Positions 25,075-33,912 of a DNA stretch of 40,388 nt are shown here, in pieces (the first letter of the stretch is position 1; every line of letters starts with the position of its first letter). The position numbers were made by a program, and so were the translations under genes. The notes under the pieces were generated by a model. That model searched no databases. It worked only from the letters and a program-made list of their open reading frames with translations, and was not told the origin of the DNA. Where the stretch lies: contig MTON01000030.1 in assembly GCA_002010665.1 (NCBI GenBank), positions 82,651 to 123,038 on the forward strand. Direction: 5' to 3'. This stretch comes from Candidatus Aminicenantes bacterium JdFR-78 (GTDB lineage: Bacteria; Acidobacteriota; Aminicenantia; JdFR-78).

Positions 25075-27871
25075 AAAAAGACGTTCCAAGTCTTAAGTAG
25101 ATTTGACTTTTACCAAATTTCTTATCCAATCCCTTAGCTATTCCAACAGATAAAGTAATCGGCACAATATAACCCAAATTCAAATCGACTCTCATTTCCA
25201 TCCCAACTCCTGTTTTAAATCCAGTAAAATTAAATTTTTTATTATTCCATGCTTTCCCACTATCCACAAAAAATCCAAGGTGAAATCTCTGAAGAAATAT
25301 AGGGATATCCCAAATTCCTCTTTCAATATTAAAAAGAGGCATTCTATATTCTAAATTAAACAATATTGCTTTTGTCCCAAAGAATGCTCCCACCTCATAT
25401 CCTCTTAAAAGAGAGAAGTAATCTGAATCAAAGGGAGTTACTCTATTTTTATATCCACCTATAAAAATAAGCTCCTTTGTTTCTTTACCATAATAAACTC
25501 CTCCAGCTATTCTAAATGCAAGAACATGATGTCTAAAAGGCAATCCTAAATATTCACGCCATTCACCTATCAATTTTGAAATATCATAATCGCTTCCTAA
25601 TTTTTTTAAATCCCTTTCATAATAGAAATCAATAATTCTTCCATCAGTTCGTGAAATAGAATAGCCGTATTTGCGAGAGCTATTATAATACCATCCAAAT
25701 TTTATTCCACTAAACTTTGATATTTGCTTGCTTCTTTGATTTAAATAAGAAGTTTTTTCCTGAAAATATTCAAAAAATATGGAATGGACTCTTTTAACTT
25801 TGTAAAAGGGATAATAAATTTTTACTGAAAACCTTTTCTCATCCTCTTTTAATTTTCTACGAGATAAATGAAGCTGAAAAGTGGGTCTTAAACCATCATA
25901 AATATAGTTTATAGAATAGGCAAATTTTTCAGAGTAGGGATTGTAATAAAAGTTCAATAAATAATAATGTTTCTGTAAAACATCAAAACCCATGGTCATT
26001 AGTCCTGGGGTAATCCCTGCATTTTCCTTCAAATAAATTGGTAGCCAGAATTTTGGAGTTAATGATAGCAATGGATTATAATCGCGAAATGGATATTTTG
26101 TTTTATTTAATGAAAATTTATACTCTGGATAGTTTAAATTATAAGGATCTGGCTCCATTAACGCCTGCGGAGAAAAATCCATAATAGCTAAATCATATCC
26201 ATGTGAGGAATATATAACGAAAACAAGTTTGCTTCCATCTAGGGAAATATCAGGATAAAAAACACCAGAAATTGAATCTGTTATCTGATATAATTTATTC
26301 TTACTAAGTGAATATGCATATAAATTAAATATTCCAGTTCTATCCGAGCTGAAAATCAAAAATTTTCCATTAGGAGACCAGCGTGGTGAAATAATTCTTG
26401 CTTCTTTTTCTGAATGAGAAAAAATTATCTTTCCATTAAGATCCAAAATTAAAACCCTCCATTTTCCCTTTTTACCTTCAGTTACAACTATTTTACTTCC
26501 GTCAGGAGACCAGGAGGGAGAAGAATAAATTATATAATCTTTATTTTTTGTAATTGATTTAATTTTTTGAGATTCTAAATCAAATATTACTAAATCATTA
26601 ATCCCTTGATAGGTTTTTATTGCAACAATTCTTCTCCCATCCGGAGAGATATCCGGTGCACTTAATCTCAATCCTTCTGTTAATCTTTTTACTTTTTTGC
26701 TTTTTAAGTCAAAGAAAAACAGGTCTCCAAAAAGGTAAAAATTATTATAGTATTCAAGTTGAGAAAAGATTAAGCCTTTTCTATCTTTGGTCCAGCAAAG
26801 ATAATTCCCATAGTATCTATCTGTTAGGGAGTAATCTCTACCATTTTCTAAATCATATATTCTTATCTCAGGAAAAGAATTAGGGTTTAAAACAGAATAC
26901 GCAATTTTCTTTCCATCAGGAGAAAAACGTGGCCCGAAAACGAAATATCCATTTTTAGTTATTTGTTTTATTCTAATTTTTTCTTTATTTTTTGATATTT
27001 TCTTTTTTAGAGGGATGATATCCTTTTCCTTTTTCTTTTTCCATTCTTCCCATAATTTTATTGTCGTTTTCCCGTATATTTTTTTAAAAATCCAATCAGT
27101 AAAGTAAGGAATTATTGTTCTACTCCCTTTTTTATTTAATTCAATCAATTTTTCTTTTCCATATTCTTTTTCTAAATATTCTAGAAATTTATTTCCATAT
27201 AAATAAGAAGAATTAACCCATGGCCACTCAATAAGAGGCCCAGAGGCTTTATCAATTGAAAGGAATTTATTTTCCAGAATAGCTGTACGAAGGAGCATAT
27301 TCCAGTCAGCTGCTCTTCCTCTTCCTCGTGTTGTAAATTTAGTTTCTGAGAGCACAGCAGTTCCTTCAATAAACCATAAAGGATGAAAAAAATTCGGGAA
27401 GCAAAAGGGTAAAGGTGCTCTTCCGAATATATACCGCATTATTCTCGGCAATCCAGAAGTCATATCCAATTGGAGAATATGGGTATATTCATGAATCAAG
27501 ACAGTTCTAATCCAATTATCAAAATTTCCAATTAAACTCTCGCCTTTTGGTAGAACAGCATAAATGACTATGGTCTTTTGCGGGAAAACTGTAGCGTATG
27601 CATTTGCAATATCTCTATTATCTACAAGGATTATATGAGTTTTATCATTTGGCTGATATTGGAAGAAAGAACACAGTTTTTTATGAACTTCTTCACTTAA
27701 GTTTGCTGTCAATTTCGCGATCTCAAATTCTCCCTGATGAAAGTGTACAAAAAAATGTGGGGTTTCTATTGTTTTCCATTTTAGTTTTGGATCATAAATT
27801 GAAGCTGTATACGATGAATTCAAAATGAACATTAGCAATAAAACAAAAGAAATAAATTTACTGAATTTCAT
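25073..27871 (-). CDS. Exported gluzincin metallopeptidase/beta-propeller/outer-membrane barrel protein
   Basis: A 932-residue protein with four parts. Residues 1-23 are a signal peptide. Residues 30-260 form a gluzincin-like peptidase domain with HEYTH (H127, E128, H131) and a candidate third ligand E169 in WFIEGTA. Residues 300-580 hold at least five PD40/TolB blades (FSPDGKKIAYS, ISPDGRRIVAI, WSPDGSKIVV, WSPNGKFLIF, ISLDGSKLVF). Residues 600-932 are a predicted beta-barrel of the Omp85/surface-antigen type, ending in Phe (RLGTSF) like many barrel proteins. It would sit in the outer membrane with the enzyme and propeller in the periplasm or outside. No clear ribosome-binding site was seen. 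Metal-site assignment is from motif alone. Confidence 0.8.
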   Translation of the reverse strand: MKFSKFISFVLLLMFILNSSYTASIYDPKLKWKTIETPHFFVHFHQGEFEIAKLTANLSEEVHKKLCSFFQYQPNDKTHIILVDNRDIANAYATVFPQKTIVIYAVLPKGESLIGNFDNWIRTVLIHEYTHILQLDMTSGLPRIMRYIFGRAPLPFCFPNFFHPLWFIEGTAVLSETKFTTRGRGRAADWNMLLRTAILENKFLSIDKASGPLIEWPWVNSSYLYGNKFLEYLEKEYGKEKLIELNKKGSRTIIPYFTDWIFKKIYGKTTIKLWEEWKKKKEKDIIPLKKKISKNKEKIRIKQITKNGYFVFGPRFSPDGKKIAYSVLNPNSFPEIRIYDLENGRDYSLTDRYYGNYLCWTKDRKGLIFSQLEYYNNFYLFGDLFFFDLKSKKVKRLTEGLRLSAPDISPDGRRIVAIKTYQGINDLVIFDLESQKIKSITKNKDYIIYSSPSWSPDGSKIVVTEGKKGKWRVLILDLNGKIIFSHSEKEARIISPRWSPNGKFLIFSSDRTGIFNLYAYSLSKNKLYQITDSISGVFYPDISLDGSKLVFVIYSSHGYDLAIMDFSPQALMEPDPYNLNYPEYKFSLNKTKYPFRDYNPLLSLTPKFWLPIYLKENAGITPGLMTMGFDVLQKHYYLLNFYYNPYSEKFAYSINYIYDGLRPTFQLHLSRRKLKEDEKRFSVKIYYPFYKVKRVHSIFFEYFQEKTSYLNQRSKQISKFSGIKFGWYYNSSRKYGYSISRTDGRIIDFYYERDLKKLGSDYDISKLIGEWREYLGLPFRHHVLAFRIAGGVYYGKETKELIFIGGYKNRVTPFDSDYFSLLRGYEVGAFFGTKAILFNLEYRMPLFNIERGIWDIPIFLQRFHLGFFVDSGKAWNNKKFNFTGFKTGVGMEMRVDLNLGYIVPITLSVGIAKGLDKKFGKSQIYLRLGTSF

Positions 27872-27899
27872 GAAAATATTTTAACAAATATTTTATAAA

Positions 27900-27935
27900 T
27901 GACATAATTTGTCATTTTAATGACAAAAAATGTCA
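27900..27935. promoter_or_regulatory. Tandem palindromes TGACA-N5-TGTCA (activator/operator sites)
   Basis: Two copies of TGACA, five bases, TGTCA occupy 27900-27914 and 27921-27935, with centres 21 bases apart (two helical turns). A third, TGACG, six bases, TGTCA, is at 27995-28010. The pair lies about 115 and 136 bases upstream of the predicted start of the plus-strand sigma-54 transcript, an ordinary distance for an activator enhancer. They also lie about 30-65 bases before the minus-strand gene at 27871, so they could be its operators instead. Confidence 0.55.
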
Positions 27936-28016
27936 GGAATGGAAAAGAAAAAATCGATTGAAATTTATAATTCCTTAAAAATCAATAACTTAATTGACGA
28001 ATAATTGTCATATTCC

Positions 28017-28032
28017 TGGCATAGAATTTGCA
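28017..28032 (+). promoter_or_regulatory. Sigma-54 promoter pointing antisense into the pqqD-OPT operon
   Basis: TGGCATAGAATTTGCA has GG and GC 12 bases apart and a TTGCA -12 box. The predicted transcript starts near 28043, includes a GGAGGGAGG stretch, and then runs against the minus-strand pqqD-like gene. No convincing protein follows: GTG GCA TTT TAG is a three-codon frame. A regulatory or antisense RNA, or a remnant of a lost gene, are the main options. Confidence 0.6.
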
Positions 28033-28075
28033 TTATAACTTTCTGGAAATAACCTTGGAGGGAGGAAGTGGCATT

Positions 28076-28450
28076 TTAGGGAGCAGAATGCTCCCTGCCC
28101 CCTCTCAATTTGAACTTAATACATTTCCCTCTCTCAAGTTGTTTTAAGAATATAATTAATCTATCATATACTGGTTCGATTTTCTCACCAAATCTCTCTT
28201 TTAATTTTATTCCAATCTCACTCACAGTATTCTCCTCATTACACAGTTCCCAGACATAACTTCCTATTTCATCAAGCCTTATTCTAAAAAAAGGTTTTTT
28301 CATTTTAGGCAGAAAGTATTTTACAATAAACTTATTTTTAAATTTTGGTTTTAAAAGGACAATCAATCCTCCCTCTCCCCTCTCCCACTCTATGTTCCTT
28401 ACTGGTACTAAATCTAAGAAATTAATATTAGTATTCTCCTTTTTCTTCAA
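28076..28450 (-). CDS. PqqD family protein (RiPP recognition-like fold)
   Basis: A 124-residue protein with a PqqD-like core (about 12-112), including RIRLDEIGSYVWELCNEEN and VSEIGIKLKERFGEKIEPVY. PqqD-type domains form a small winged fold that binds a peptide, best known as the leader-recognition part of peptide-modifying systems. The start is probably TTG 28450, six bases after the OPT gene's stop, with AGAGGAA just before it; no better start is seen. Its stop lies in the perfect hairpin. No radical SAM enzyme or precursor peptide gene is nearby. Its placement with an oligopeptide transporter suggests substrate recognition for transport, which is inferred. Confidence 0.78.
   Translation of the reverse strand: MKKKENTNINFLDLVPVRNIEWERGEGGLIVLLKPKFKNKFIVKYFLPKMKKPFFRIRLDEIGSYVWELCNEENTVSEIGIKLKERFGEKIEPVYDRLIIFLKQLERGKCIKFKLRGGREHSAP
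28078..28096. promoter_or_regulatory. Perfect 8-pair hairpin at the pqqD 3' end
   Basis: AGGGAGCA, GAA, TGCTCCCT is a perfect stem of eight pairs with a three-base loop, overlapping the stop codon of the pqqD-like gene. Neither strand continues with a T tract. It could protect the 3' end of the minus-strand transcript or be part of the structure of the sigma-54 antisense transcript, whose GGAGGGAGG could also pair with nearby CCCCTCTC. Confidence 0.4.
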
Positions 28451-28456
28451 TTCCTC

Positions 28457-30451
28457 TTATTTCTCTGACTCAAATTCTCCTGAAGCAACCATTTTCTTGT
28501 ATGGGAAATAAATAAGTATAAATCCTAAAATAAAGAAGATCACAAGAGCCAACCATGGATTATTTAGGGATTCAGGCATGTGAATTTTTGCTCCCTTAAG
28601 AGCTGCTGTAATAATTCCCATTATCGCCTGTCCAGCTATTAATCCAGATGCTAATAAAAGCCCAATATTTTCAACAATTTCCTTTCCTTTCTTTGTAGGC
28701 TTCTTTTTTTCTACACTTTTATCAAGTATGTATTTCAATACACCACCAAAGAAAATGCAAGCAGTTGCTCTAAAAGGAAGATACATTCCAACAGCTATAA
28801 GCATTGGAGAAGGAGAACCTATAAGGATGAGGCCAAAAGCTAGCAGCATTCCTGCAATAACCAATGGCCATGCCATCTCTCCACCAACTATTCCTTGTGC
28901 CATCATTGCCATCAAGTTTGCCTGAGGAGCTGGAAGCGCATCACTTCCTATTCTCATTGTATTGTGTAAAAGCTGTAGCGAAAAAGTTAAGGTCAATGCA
29001 GCTGCAGTTACACCAATGATTCCTCCAATTTGCATTTTCCATGGAGTTGCACCAAGTATGTATCCAACCTTCCAATCCTGAATCATATCACCAGCAACAC
29101 CAGCAACACAGCATATGATTGCTGCAACTCCTATAACTGCTGCAATTCCTGGAGCACCTCTTTGGCCAAGAATAACCATCATTAATGCAGCAATTAATAG
29201 AGTGGTAAGTGTTAAACCTGATATTGGGTTTGATGAAGAGCCTATTATTCCAACAAGATAACCCGCAACAGCTGCAAATAAAAGTCCCATTATTATCATT
29301 ACCAAGGTTGCAACAAGAGAAGAACCTATATTGTGAGTGAAAATGTTATACAGGAAAAACATTGGAATAATCAAGGCAATAATTGCAATTATAATCGAAG
29401 GAAAAGGCAAGTCCCTATCAGTTCTTAAAGTCTCGACCTTCTCTCCTGATCTTGCTTTTTTAACATCTGAAATGGAACGGCCGATTCCTGCAATTAAATT
29501 CTGTCTCATTTTGAATAGCGTATAAAAAGCACCCACTAACATGGCTCCAACAGCTATTGGCTTGATTTGTGCATTATATGCTGAAACAGCAGTGCTGGTC
29601 CAATCTCCCTGAAAGAATCTTGATGCAATATTGCCAAGATCTTTGCTTCCGATAAATAGTAGTATTGGCATTAAAAGAAGCCATCCAAGAACTCCTCCTG
29701 AGAAAGTTAATGCTGCAAGCTTTGGGCCGATTATATAACCAACACCTGTCATGGCGGCATTCGCAGCTGGTGTTTCAAGAAACATTCTACCTTCCACTGC
29801 TGGAGATTTATATACAAGGTTATTATCAGCATCAAGATAAGAGATTCTTGAAAGACCCGGAATTTTAAATACAAAGCGAACAAAAGGTTTAATAATTCTA
29901 ATTCCATTTTCGCTAGTAAAGAATTCAATTAATGCCCCTAATCCCATTGCCCAGAACATGTAAGCTGCTTGAGTTCCTCCTTTTTGACCTGCCTTTACCA
30001 TTTCAGCACAGGCCACACTTTCTGGAAAGGGAAGCTCTACATCTTGGACAAGAGTCCTACGAACAAGAATAATGAAAAATACACCGAGTACACCACCAAC
30101 TAACATTAAAAGGGATGACTTAACAATATCAAATTTATCCCACACAGCAGGTCGAGTTAATAAGAAAGCTGGAATTGTGAAAATCGCACCCGCTGCCAAT
30201 GCTTCTCCAACTGCACCTGTTGTTCTTGCAAGATTTTCTTCAAGAATTGTTCCTTTAAATGGACGAAGAACAGCCATTGCAATAACTGCAGCAGGAAAGG
30301 TTGCTGCAACTGTCATTCCTACAAGCAAACCCAAGTAAGCATTTGCAGCACCAAGAACTATTGCCATTATAATTCCAAGAAAAATAGCCTTAAATGAAAT
30401 CTCCTTCATTGAAGACTCAGGAGGTACATAAGGTTTAAATTTATTATTCAT
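28457..30451 (-). CDS. OPT family oligopeptide transporter
   Basis: A 664-residue inner-membrane transporter of the OPT family with about 14-16 hydrophobic segments, which takes up oligopeptides or metal-siderophore-type ligands with protons. Supporting stretches are FKAIFLGIIMAIVLGAANAY at the N-terminus, LPFPESVACAEMVKAGQ (about 155), and AGDMIQDWKVGYILGATPW (about 450-470), all family hallmarks. Start ATG 30451 follows GGGAGGAGG. A pqqD-like gene follows six bases after the stop and a small coiled-coil protein gene precedes, 28 bases away. Peptide uptake is the best fit with the S9, M20 and M16 genes in the same window. Confidence 0.9.
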   Translation of the reverse strand: MNNKFKPYVPPESSMKEISFKAIFLGIIMAIVLGAANAYLGLLVGMTVAATFPAAVIAMAVLRPFKGTILEENLARTTGAVGEALAAGAIFTIPAFLLTRPAVWDKFDIVKSSLLMLVGGVLGVFFIILVRRTLVQDVELPFPESVACAEMVKAGQKGGTQAAYMFWAMGLGALIEFFTSENGIRIIKPFVRFVFKIPGLSRISYLDADNNLVYKSPAVEGRMFLETPAANAAMTGVGYIIGPKLAALTFSGGVLGWLLLMPILLFIGSKDLGNIASRFFQGDWTSTAVSAYNAQIKPIAVGAMLVGAFYTLFKMRQNLIAGIGRSISDVKKARSGEKVETLRTDRDLPFPSIIIAIIALIIPMFFLYNIFTHNIGSSLVATLVMIIMGLLFAAVAGYLVGIIGSSSNPISGLTLTTLLIAALMMVILGQRGAPGIAAVIGVAAIICCVAGVAGDMIQDWKVGYILGATPWKMQIGGIIGVTAAALTLTFSLQLLHNTMRIGSDALPAPQANLMAMMAQGIVGGEMAWPLVIAGMLLAFGLILIGSPSPMLIAVGMYLPFRATACIFFGGVLKYILDKSVEKKKPTKKGKEIVENIGLLLASGLIAGQAIMGIITAALKGAKIHMPESLNNPWLALVIFFILGFILIYFPYKKMVASGEFESEK

Positions 30452-30479
30452 ATTCCTCCTCCCATTGATAAAATTTAAT

Positions 30480-30794
30480 TTATTCCTCTTCTTTCTCGCC
30501 CTTAATTTTTTTTATAAATTTTTGAGCAAGAGATGGTTCATACTTCTTTTTCAAACTCTCGAGTTCTGATTCTTTTTCTTTTAACTCTCTTTTCAAGTTC
30601 ATTAAAGAATGCTTCAACTCCTGAATTTCAAGCTGCATTTCACTTTGCTTCTTAAGATTTTCTAAGTATCCCTTACTTTTACCTTTTATATATCCAATCC
30701 AGTAAAAGATGATTATAAAAAATAATGAAAAAAGTATGATAAAAATTACAGGGTGTTGATATAAATAATTGAGAATTCCTTCCACCTTATCCAT
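30480..30794 (-). CDS. Small membrane-anchored coiled-coil protein, unknown function
   Basis: A 104-residue protein with one transmembrane helix (about 15-36) and a cytoplasmic, charged C-terminal region dominated by a heptad-rich coiled coil (about 45-90). It has no signal peptide and no recognised domain. The predicted promoter at 30807-30835 drives this gene and, 28 bases later, the OPT transporter and pqqD-like genes. It may be an accessory or scaffold of the transporter, as its promoter-proximal place suggests, but the sequence does not show it. Confidence 0.72.
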   Translation of the reverse strand: MDKVEGILNYLYQHPVIFIILFSLFFIIIFYWIGYIKGKSKGYLENLKKQSEMQLEIQELKHSLMNLKRELKEKESELESLKKKYEPSLAQKFIKKIKGEKEEE

Positions 30795-30806
30795 TAATCT
30801 TTTTAC

Positions 30807-30835
30807 TGTATATTACAAATATCCTAAATAGTCAA
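30807..30835 (-). promoter_or_regulatory. Promoter of the coiled-coil/OPT/pqqD operon
   Basis: Minus strand: TTGACT (30835-30830), 17 bases, TATACA (30812-30807). It is 12 bases from the ATG at 30794, so the leader would be very short. It overlaps the divergent promoter region of the peptide-binding protein gene. Confidence 0.55.
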
Positions 30836-30850
30836 TAATTTTTTAAGAAA

Positions 30851-30879
30851 TTGAAATGCTTTTATTTATAAATTATAAT
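30851..30879 (+). promoter_or_regulatory. Promoter of the binding protein-kinase-activator operon
   Basis: TTGAAA (30851-30856), exactly 17 bases, then a perfect TATAAT (30874-30879). The predicted start is near 30886, about 16 bases before the GTG of the solute-binding protein gene. Together with the minus-strand promoter it makes a compact divergent control region. Confidence 0.68.
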
Positions 30880-30901
30880 GATTAAGTAGAGATTAAGTGA
30901 A

Positions 30902-32467
30902 GTGTTAAGAAAATTTATATTAATTCTAATTTCAAGTCTCATCTTTTCGTTTCAACTACTTGGTCAGATAGATAACTTAAAAATAAAATATGGAGGAGTT
31001 TTGAAAATAAAACCATTTGAAAATTATTTTCCTGTTGTTCTGGATCCAACACACCCCCTTTCTCTTCGTTTTATTTCTGAACAGCTTTTTGATAATCTTG
31101 TAACACTTGATAAAAATTTAAATCTCGTACCCTGTTTAGCTGAATATTGGACTATTTCTGATGATGGTAGGATCTATACTTTCTATTTAAGAAAAGGGGT
31201 TAAATTCCACCATGAAAAGGAGCTTACCTCTGAAGATGTTATTTTCTCCTTTAAAAGACTAATTTCTAAAAAATCTATATCTGCCTATCAGAGATTTTTC
31301 ATCTCAAAAATTAAAGGAGGATTAGAATATTTATCAGGGAAAACAGATGAAATCGCTGGTTTAAGAACAAAAGGAAGATACATTGTGGAAATTGAATGGA
31401 TTGTTCCTTTTGTTTCAGCCTTATACATGTTAACTATGCCTGAGTGGAAAATTCTTCCCAAGGATTTACTTATAAAGGAAGGAGAGGCATTTTTTGATAA
31501 ACCTTCTGGAACAGGCCCTTTCAAGTTCGATTATTGGATAAGAGATACGAGATTAAATATAGTAGGGATCAGGTTGAAAAGAAATGATAATTATTTTCTT
31601 GGAAAGCCATATTTAGAAGCAATTGAATTTTGCCCTTTTTACACGCTTGATAATTTTCTAAATAAAGAAATTGATGTCATTCCTGTGCTTTCAGAAAAAG
31701 TACTTAAAGGGAATTATCCTATTATAGGCATTGATCTTCTCAGTTTTACATATCTTGGATTTAGCTGTCAAAGGTTTCCATTCAATGAAAAAAGAATTAG
31801 AAAAGCTTTCTCTCAAGTTCTAAATAAGGAAAAACTTATCAATATTTTTAACCGAATTCATACAATACCAAAAATTACCAATAATTATATCCCACCTCAA
31901 CTGCCCGGTTTTCTTCCTAAAAATAAGGAAAAGCCTACTAACCCAGAAAATGCTATAAACGAATTAAAAAATTTGGAGCTCGATGATCTGACCATTATTA
32001 TATTTATAAGAAGGGATGAAAGAGAATTTATGCGAAAAATTTCTAAAGTCCTAAAAGACCAGTTTAAATTTTTAAATATAAAGTTAAAATTTAAATTCTA
32101 TAATTCGAAAAAAGACCTTTTAGAGTCAAAAGAACCCTATTTAGTTTTTGTTACATACGACATGAGTTTTCCAGATCCCGAAAATATAGTAATTCCTTTA
32201 TTTTCTTCTCAATCAAATTTTAATTTATTCGAATTTAAAAATGAAGAATTTGAAAAATTAATAAAAAGAGCTGAAATGGAGAAAAGTTGGACCAAAAGGA
32301 TACAAATTTATAAAAAAATTGAAAAATTACTTGAAGAAGAGGTGCCAGCAATCCCCTTGTATTATTCACAGGAAAGGGTTGCTTTCCAAAATTATGTGAG
32401 AGATATTGATATTTCACCTCTCGGATTCGGGACATTAAATGTAAGAAAAGTATGGTTGAATAAATGA
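30902..32467 (+). CDS. Periplasmic solute-binding protein, family 5 (peptide-type)
   Basis: An exported binding protein of 521 residues, the normal length for the SBP_bac_5 family (DppA/OppA/NikA). A signal peptide (1-20) lacks a lipobox cysteine, so it is soluble. Family landmarks include LRFISEQLFDNLVTLDKNLN, PCLAEYWTISDDGRIYTFYL, KGVKFHHEKELTSEDVIFSF and GTGPFKFDYWIRD. No permease or ATPase genes are near. Instead its stop overlaps the histidine kinase start by four bases (ATGA), so ligand presentation to the kinase is plausible. Translation seems to start at GTG 30902, with a weak ribosome-binding site. Confidence 0.88.
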   Translation: MLRKFILILISSLIFSFQLLGQIDNLKIKYGGVLKIKPFENYFPVVLDPTHPLSLRFISEQLFDNLVTLDKNLNLVPCLAEYWTISDDGRIYTFYLRKGVKFHHEKELTSEDVIFSFKRLISKKSISAYQRFFISKIKGGLEYLSGKTDEIAGLRTKGRYIVEIEWIVPFVSALYMLTMPEWKILPKDLLIKEGEAFFDKPSGTGPFKFDYWIRDTRLNIVGIRLKRNDNYFLGKPYLEAIEFCPFYTLDNFLNKEIDVIPVLSEKVLKGNYPIIGIDLLSFTYLGFSCQRFPFNEKRIRKAFSQVLNKEKLINIFNRIHTIPKITNNYIPPQLPGFLPKNKEKPTNPENAINELKNLELDDLTIIIFIRRDEREFMRKISKVLKDQFKFLNIKLKFKFYNSKKDLLESKEPYLVFVTYDMSFPDPENIVIPLFSSQSNFNLFEFKNEEFEKLIKRAEMEKSWTKRIQIYKKIEKLLEEEVPAIPLYYSQERVAFQNYVRDIDISPLGFGTLNVRKVWLNK

Positions 32468-33912
32468 AAAAAAAGAGATTTTCAATCAAAGTAAAATTTA
32501 TAATTTATGTAACCTTACTCATAATATCACTGGTAAGCTTAATCTTATTTATTATTGAAAAGAGAGAAGTGAATACAATTTTTGAGGAATCAAAAAATAA
32601 AGGTTTCCTAATAGCAAAAAATATTGCTGATTTAAATTTAAAACCTTTTCTTTTCTGGGATAAAAAGGGAATAAAAGAAAACATTGAAAAACAGATAGAT
32701 AATAAATTACTTTATATAATTTTTTATGATAAGGAAAATAAGCCTTTTGTTGCAACTGACTCAACCAAGAATTTCAAAGGAATTTATAAATCCAGCTATC
32801 TCAAAGGGAATATAACTCCAGAGCATAGATATTTTAATTCTCTCAACTTAAAGAAAAATGGCAAAACCATTCGCGTTTTAGAAGTTGAAATACCAATATT
32901 TGCTGGAGATTCAAAGTCAAAGTGGGGTTCTGTGAAAATAGGACTCTCTCTTGAAGAGATGTATATGGAAATTAGAAGAACAAGATTAATCCTTCTCCTT
33001 TTAGGAGGAGGTGGAATAATTATTGGAATTATAAGTGCAATTATTTTAGCCCAGAGAATTACAAATCCCATAAAAAAATTGGTTGAGGGTACTATAAAAA
33101 TTTCTAAGGGAGATTTTACTTATAAAATAAATATAACATCTGGTGACGAAATAGCAGACCTGGCAGAAAAATTTAATGAAATGACATCAAAGCTTTTAAA
33201 GAGCAAAAAGGAAATAGAAGAAGCAAATAAGAAGTTGATTCAAGCTGAAAAACTCGCCTCAATTGGAAGAATCTCAACTGGAATTGCTCATGAAATAAGG
33301 AATCCTCTCACTTCAGTTAAATTAAATATTCAAAAAGTATTGAATGATGCGAATATAAAGGATGATGAAAGGGAACATCTTGGGATAGCACTGGAGGGAA
33401 TTAACCAGATTGATAAGATAGTAAAGGATATTCTTGATTTTGCTCGTGTAACAAGGCTTAATTTAGACGAATTTTCTCTTCCTAGCATTATTGAAGAATC
33501 AATTAAACTTATATCGAATGAACTTAAGGGTAAGAAAATAACGATAGAGAAAAGCTTCGAATCCAATTTACCAACAATTATCGTTGATGCCGATAAACTG
33601 AGGCAAGTATTTACAAATCTTCTAATGAATTCTATAGAGGCAATAGAAAGGAAAGGAAAAATAAAGATCATAGCTGGTGCAAAAAATAGGAAATTTGTAA
33701 AAATTATAATTTCTGATACAGGATGTGGCATCCCCTCTGAGATTTTGCCCGAGATCTTTGAACCCTTTTTTACAACTAAATCTTCTGGAACTGGGTTAGG
33801 ACTTGCAAATGCTAAAAAGATTATTGAACAACATAAAGGCTCGATACAGGTTTTTAGTGAAAGAGGAAAAGGAACAACTTTTGAAATAATAATTCCAAGG
33901 AGACCCAAATGA
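32464..33912 (+). CDS. Membrane histidine kinase with periplasmic sensor domain
   Basis: A 482-residue sensor kinase. Helix 1 is at about 12-31 and helix 2 at 175-197, with about 145 periplasmic residues between, of unrecognised (possibly PAS-like) fold. A HAMP domain (197-250) leads to the H-box IAHEIRNPLTSVKL (H276), then N-box LLMNSIEAIE, G1 DTGCGIP and G2 GTGLGLA. It overlaps the binding protein gene before it and the activator gene after it by four bases each, so all three are made together. It probably phosphorylates D52 of the neighbouring NtrC-type protein. Whether it responds to the bound solute is inference. Confidence 0.92.
   Translation: MKKKRFSIKVKFIIYVTLLIISLVSLILFIIEKREVNTIFEESKNKGFLIAKNIADLNLKPFLFWDKKGIKENIEKQIDNKLLYIIFYDKENKPFVATDSTKNFKGIYKSSYLKGNITPEHRYFNSLNLKKNGKTIRVLEVEIPIFAGDSKSKWGSVKIGLSLEEMYMEIRRTRLILLLLGGGGIIIGIISAIILAQRITNPIKKLVEGTIKISKGDFTYKINITSGDEIADLAEKFNEMTSKLLKSKKEIEEANKKLIQAEKLASIGRISTGIAHEIRNPLTSVKLNIQKVLNDANIKDDEREHLGIALEGINQIDKIVKDILDFARVTRLNLDEFSLPSIIEESIKLISNELKGKKITIEKSFESNLPTIIVDADKLRQVFTNLLMNSIEAIERKGKIKIIAGAKNRKFVKIIISDTGCGIPSEILPEIFEPFFTTKSSGTGLGLANAKKIIEQHKGSIQVFSERGKGTTFEIIIPRRPK

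Noticed and set aside
28055-28147. A 30-codon plus-strand frame (TTG start) with a Gly-rich beginning, looking like a peptide precursor beside pqqD
   Set aside because: No ribosome-binding site at the right distance from the TTG or from the inner ATG at 28088, and most of it is the complement of the pqqD-like gene. Kept only as part of the antisense-transcript finding.
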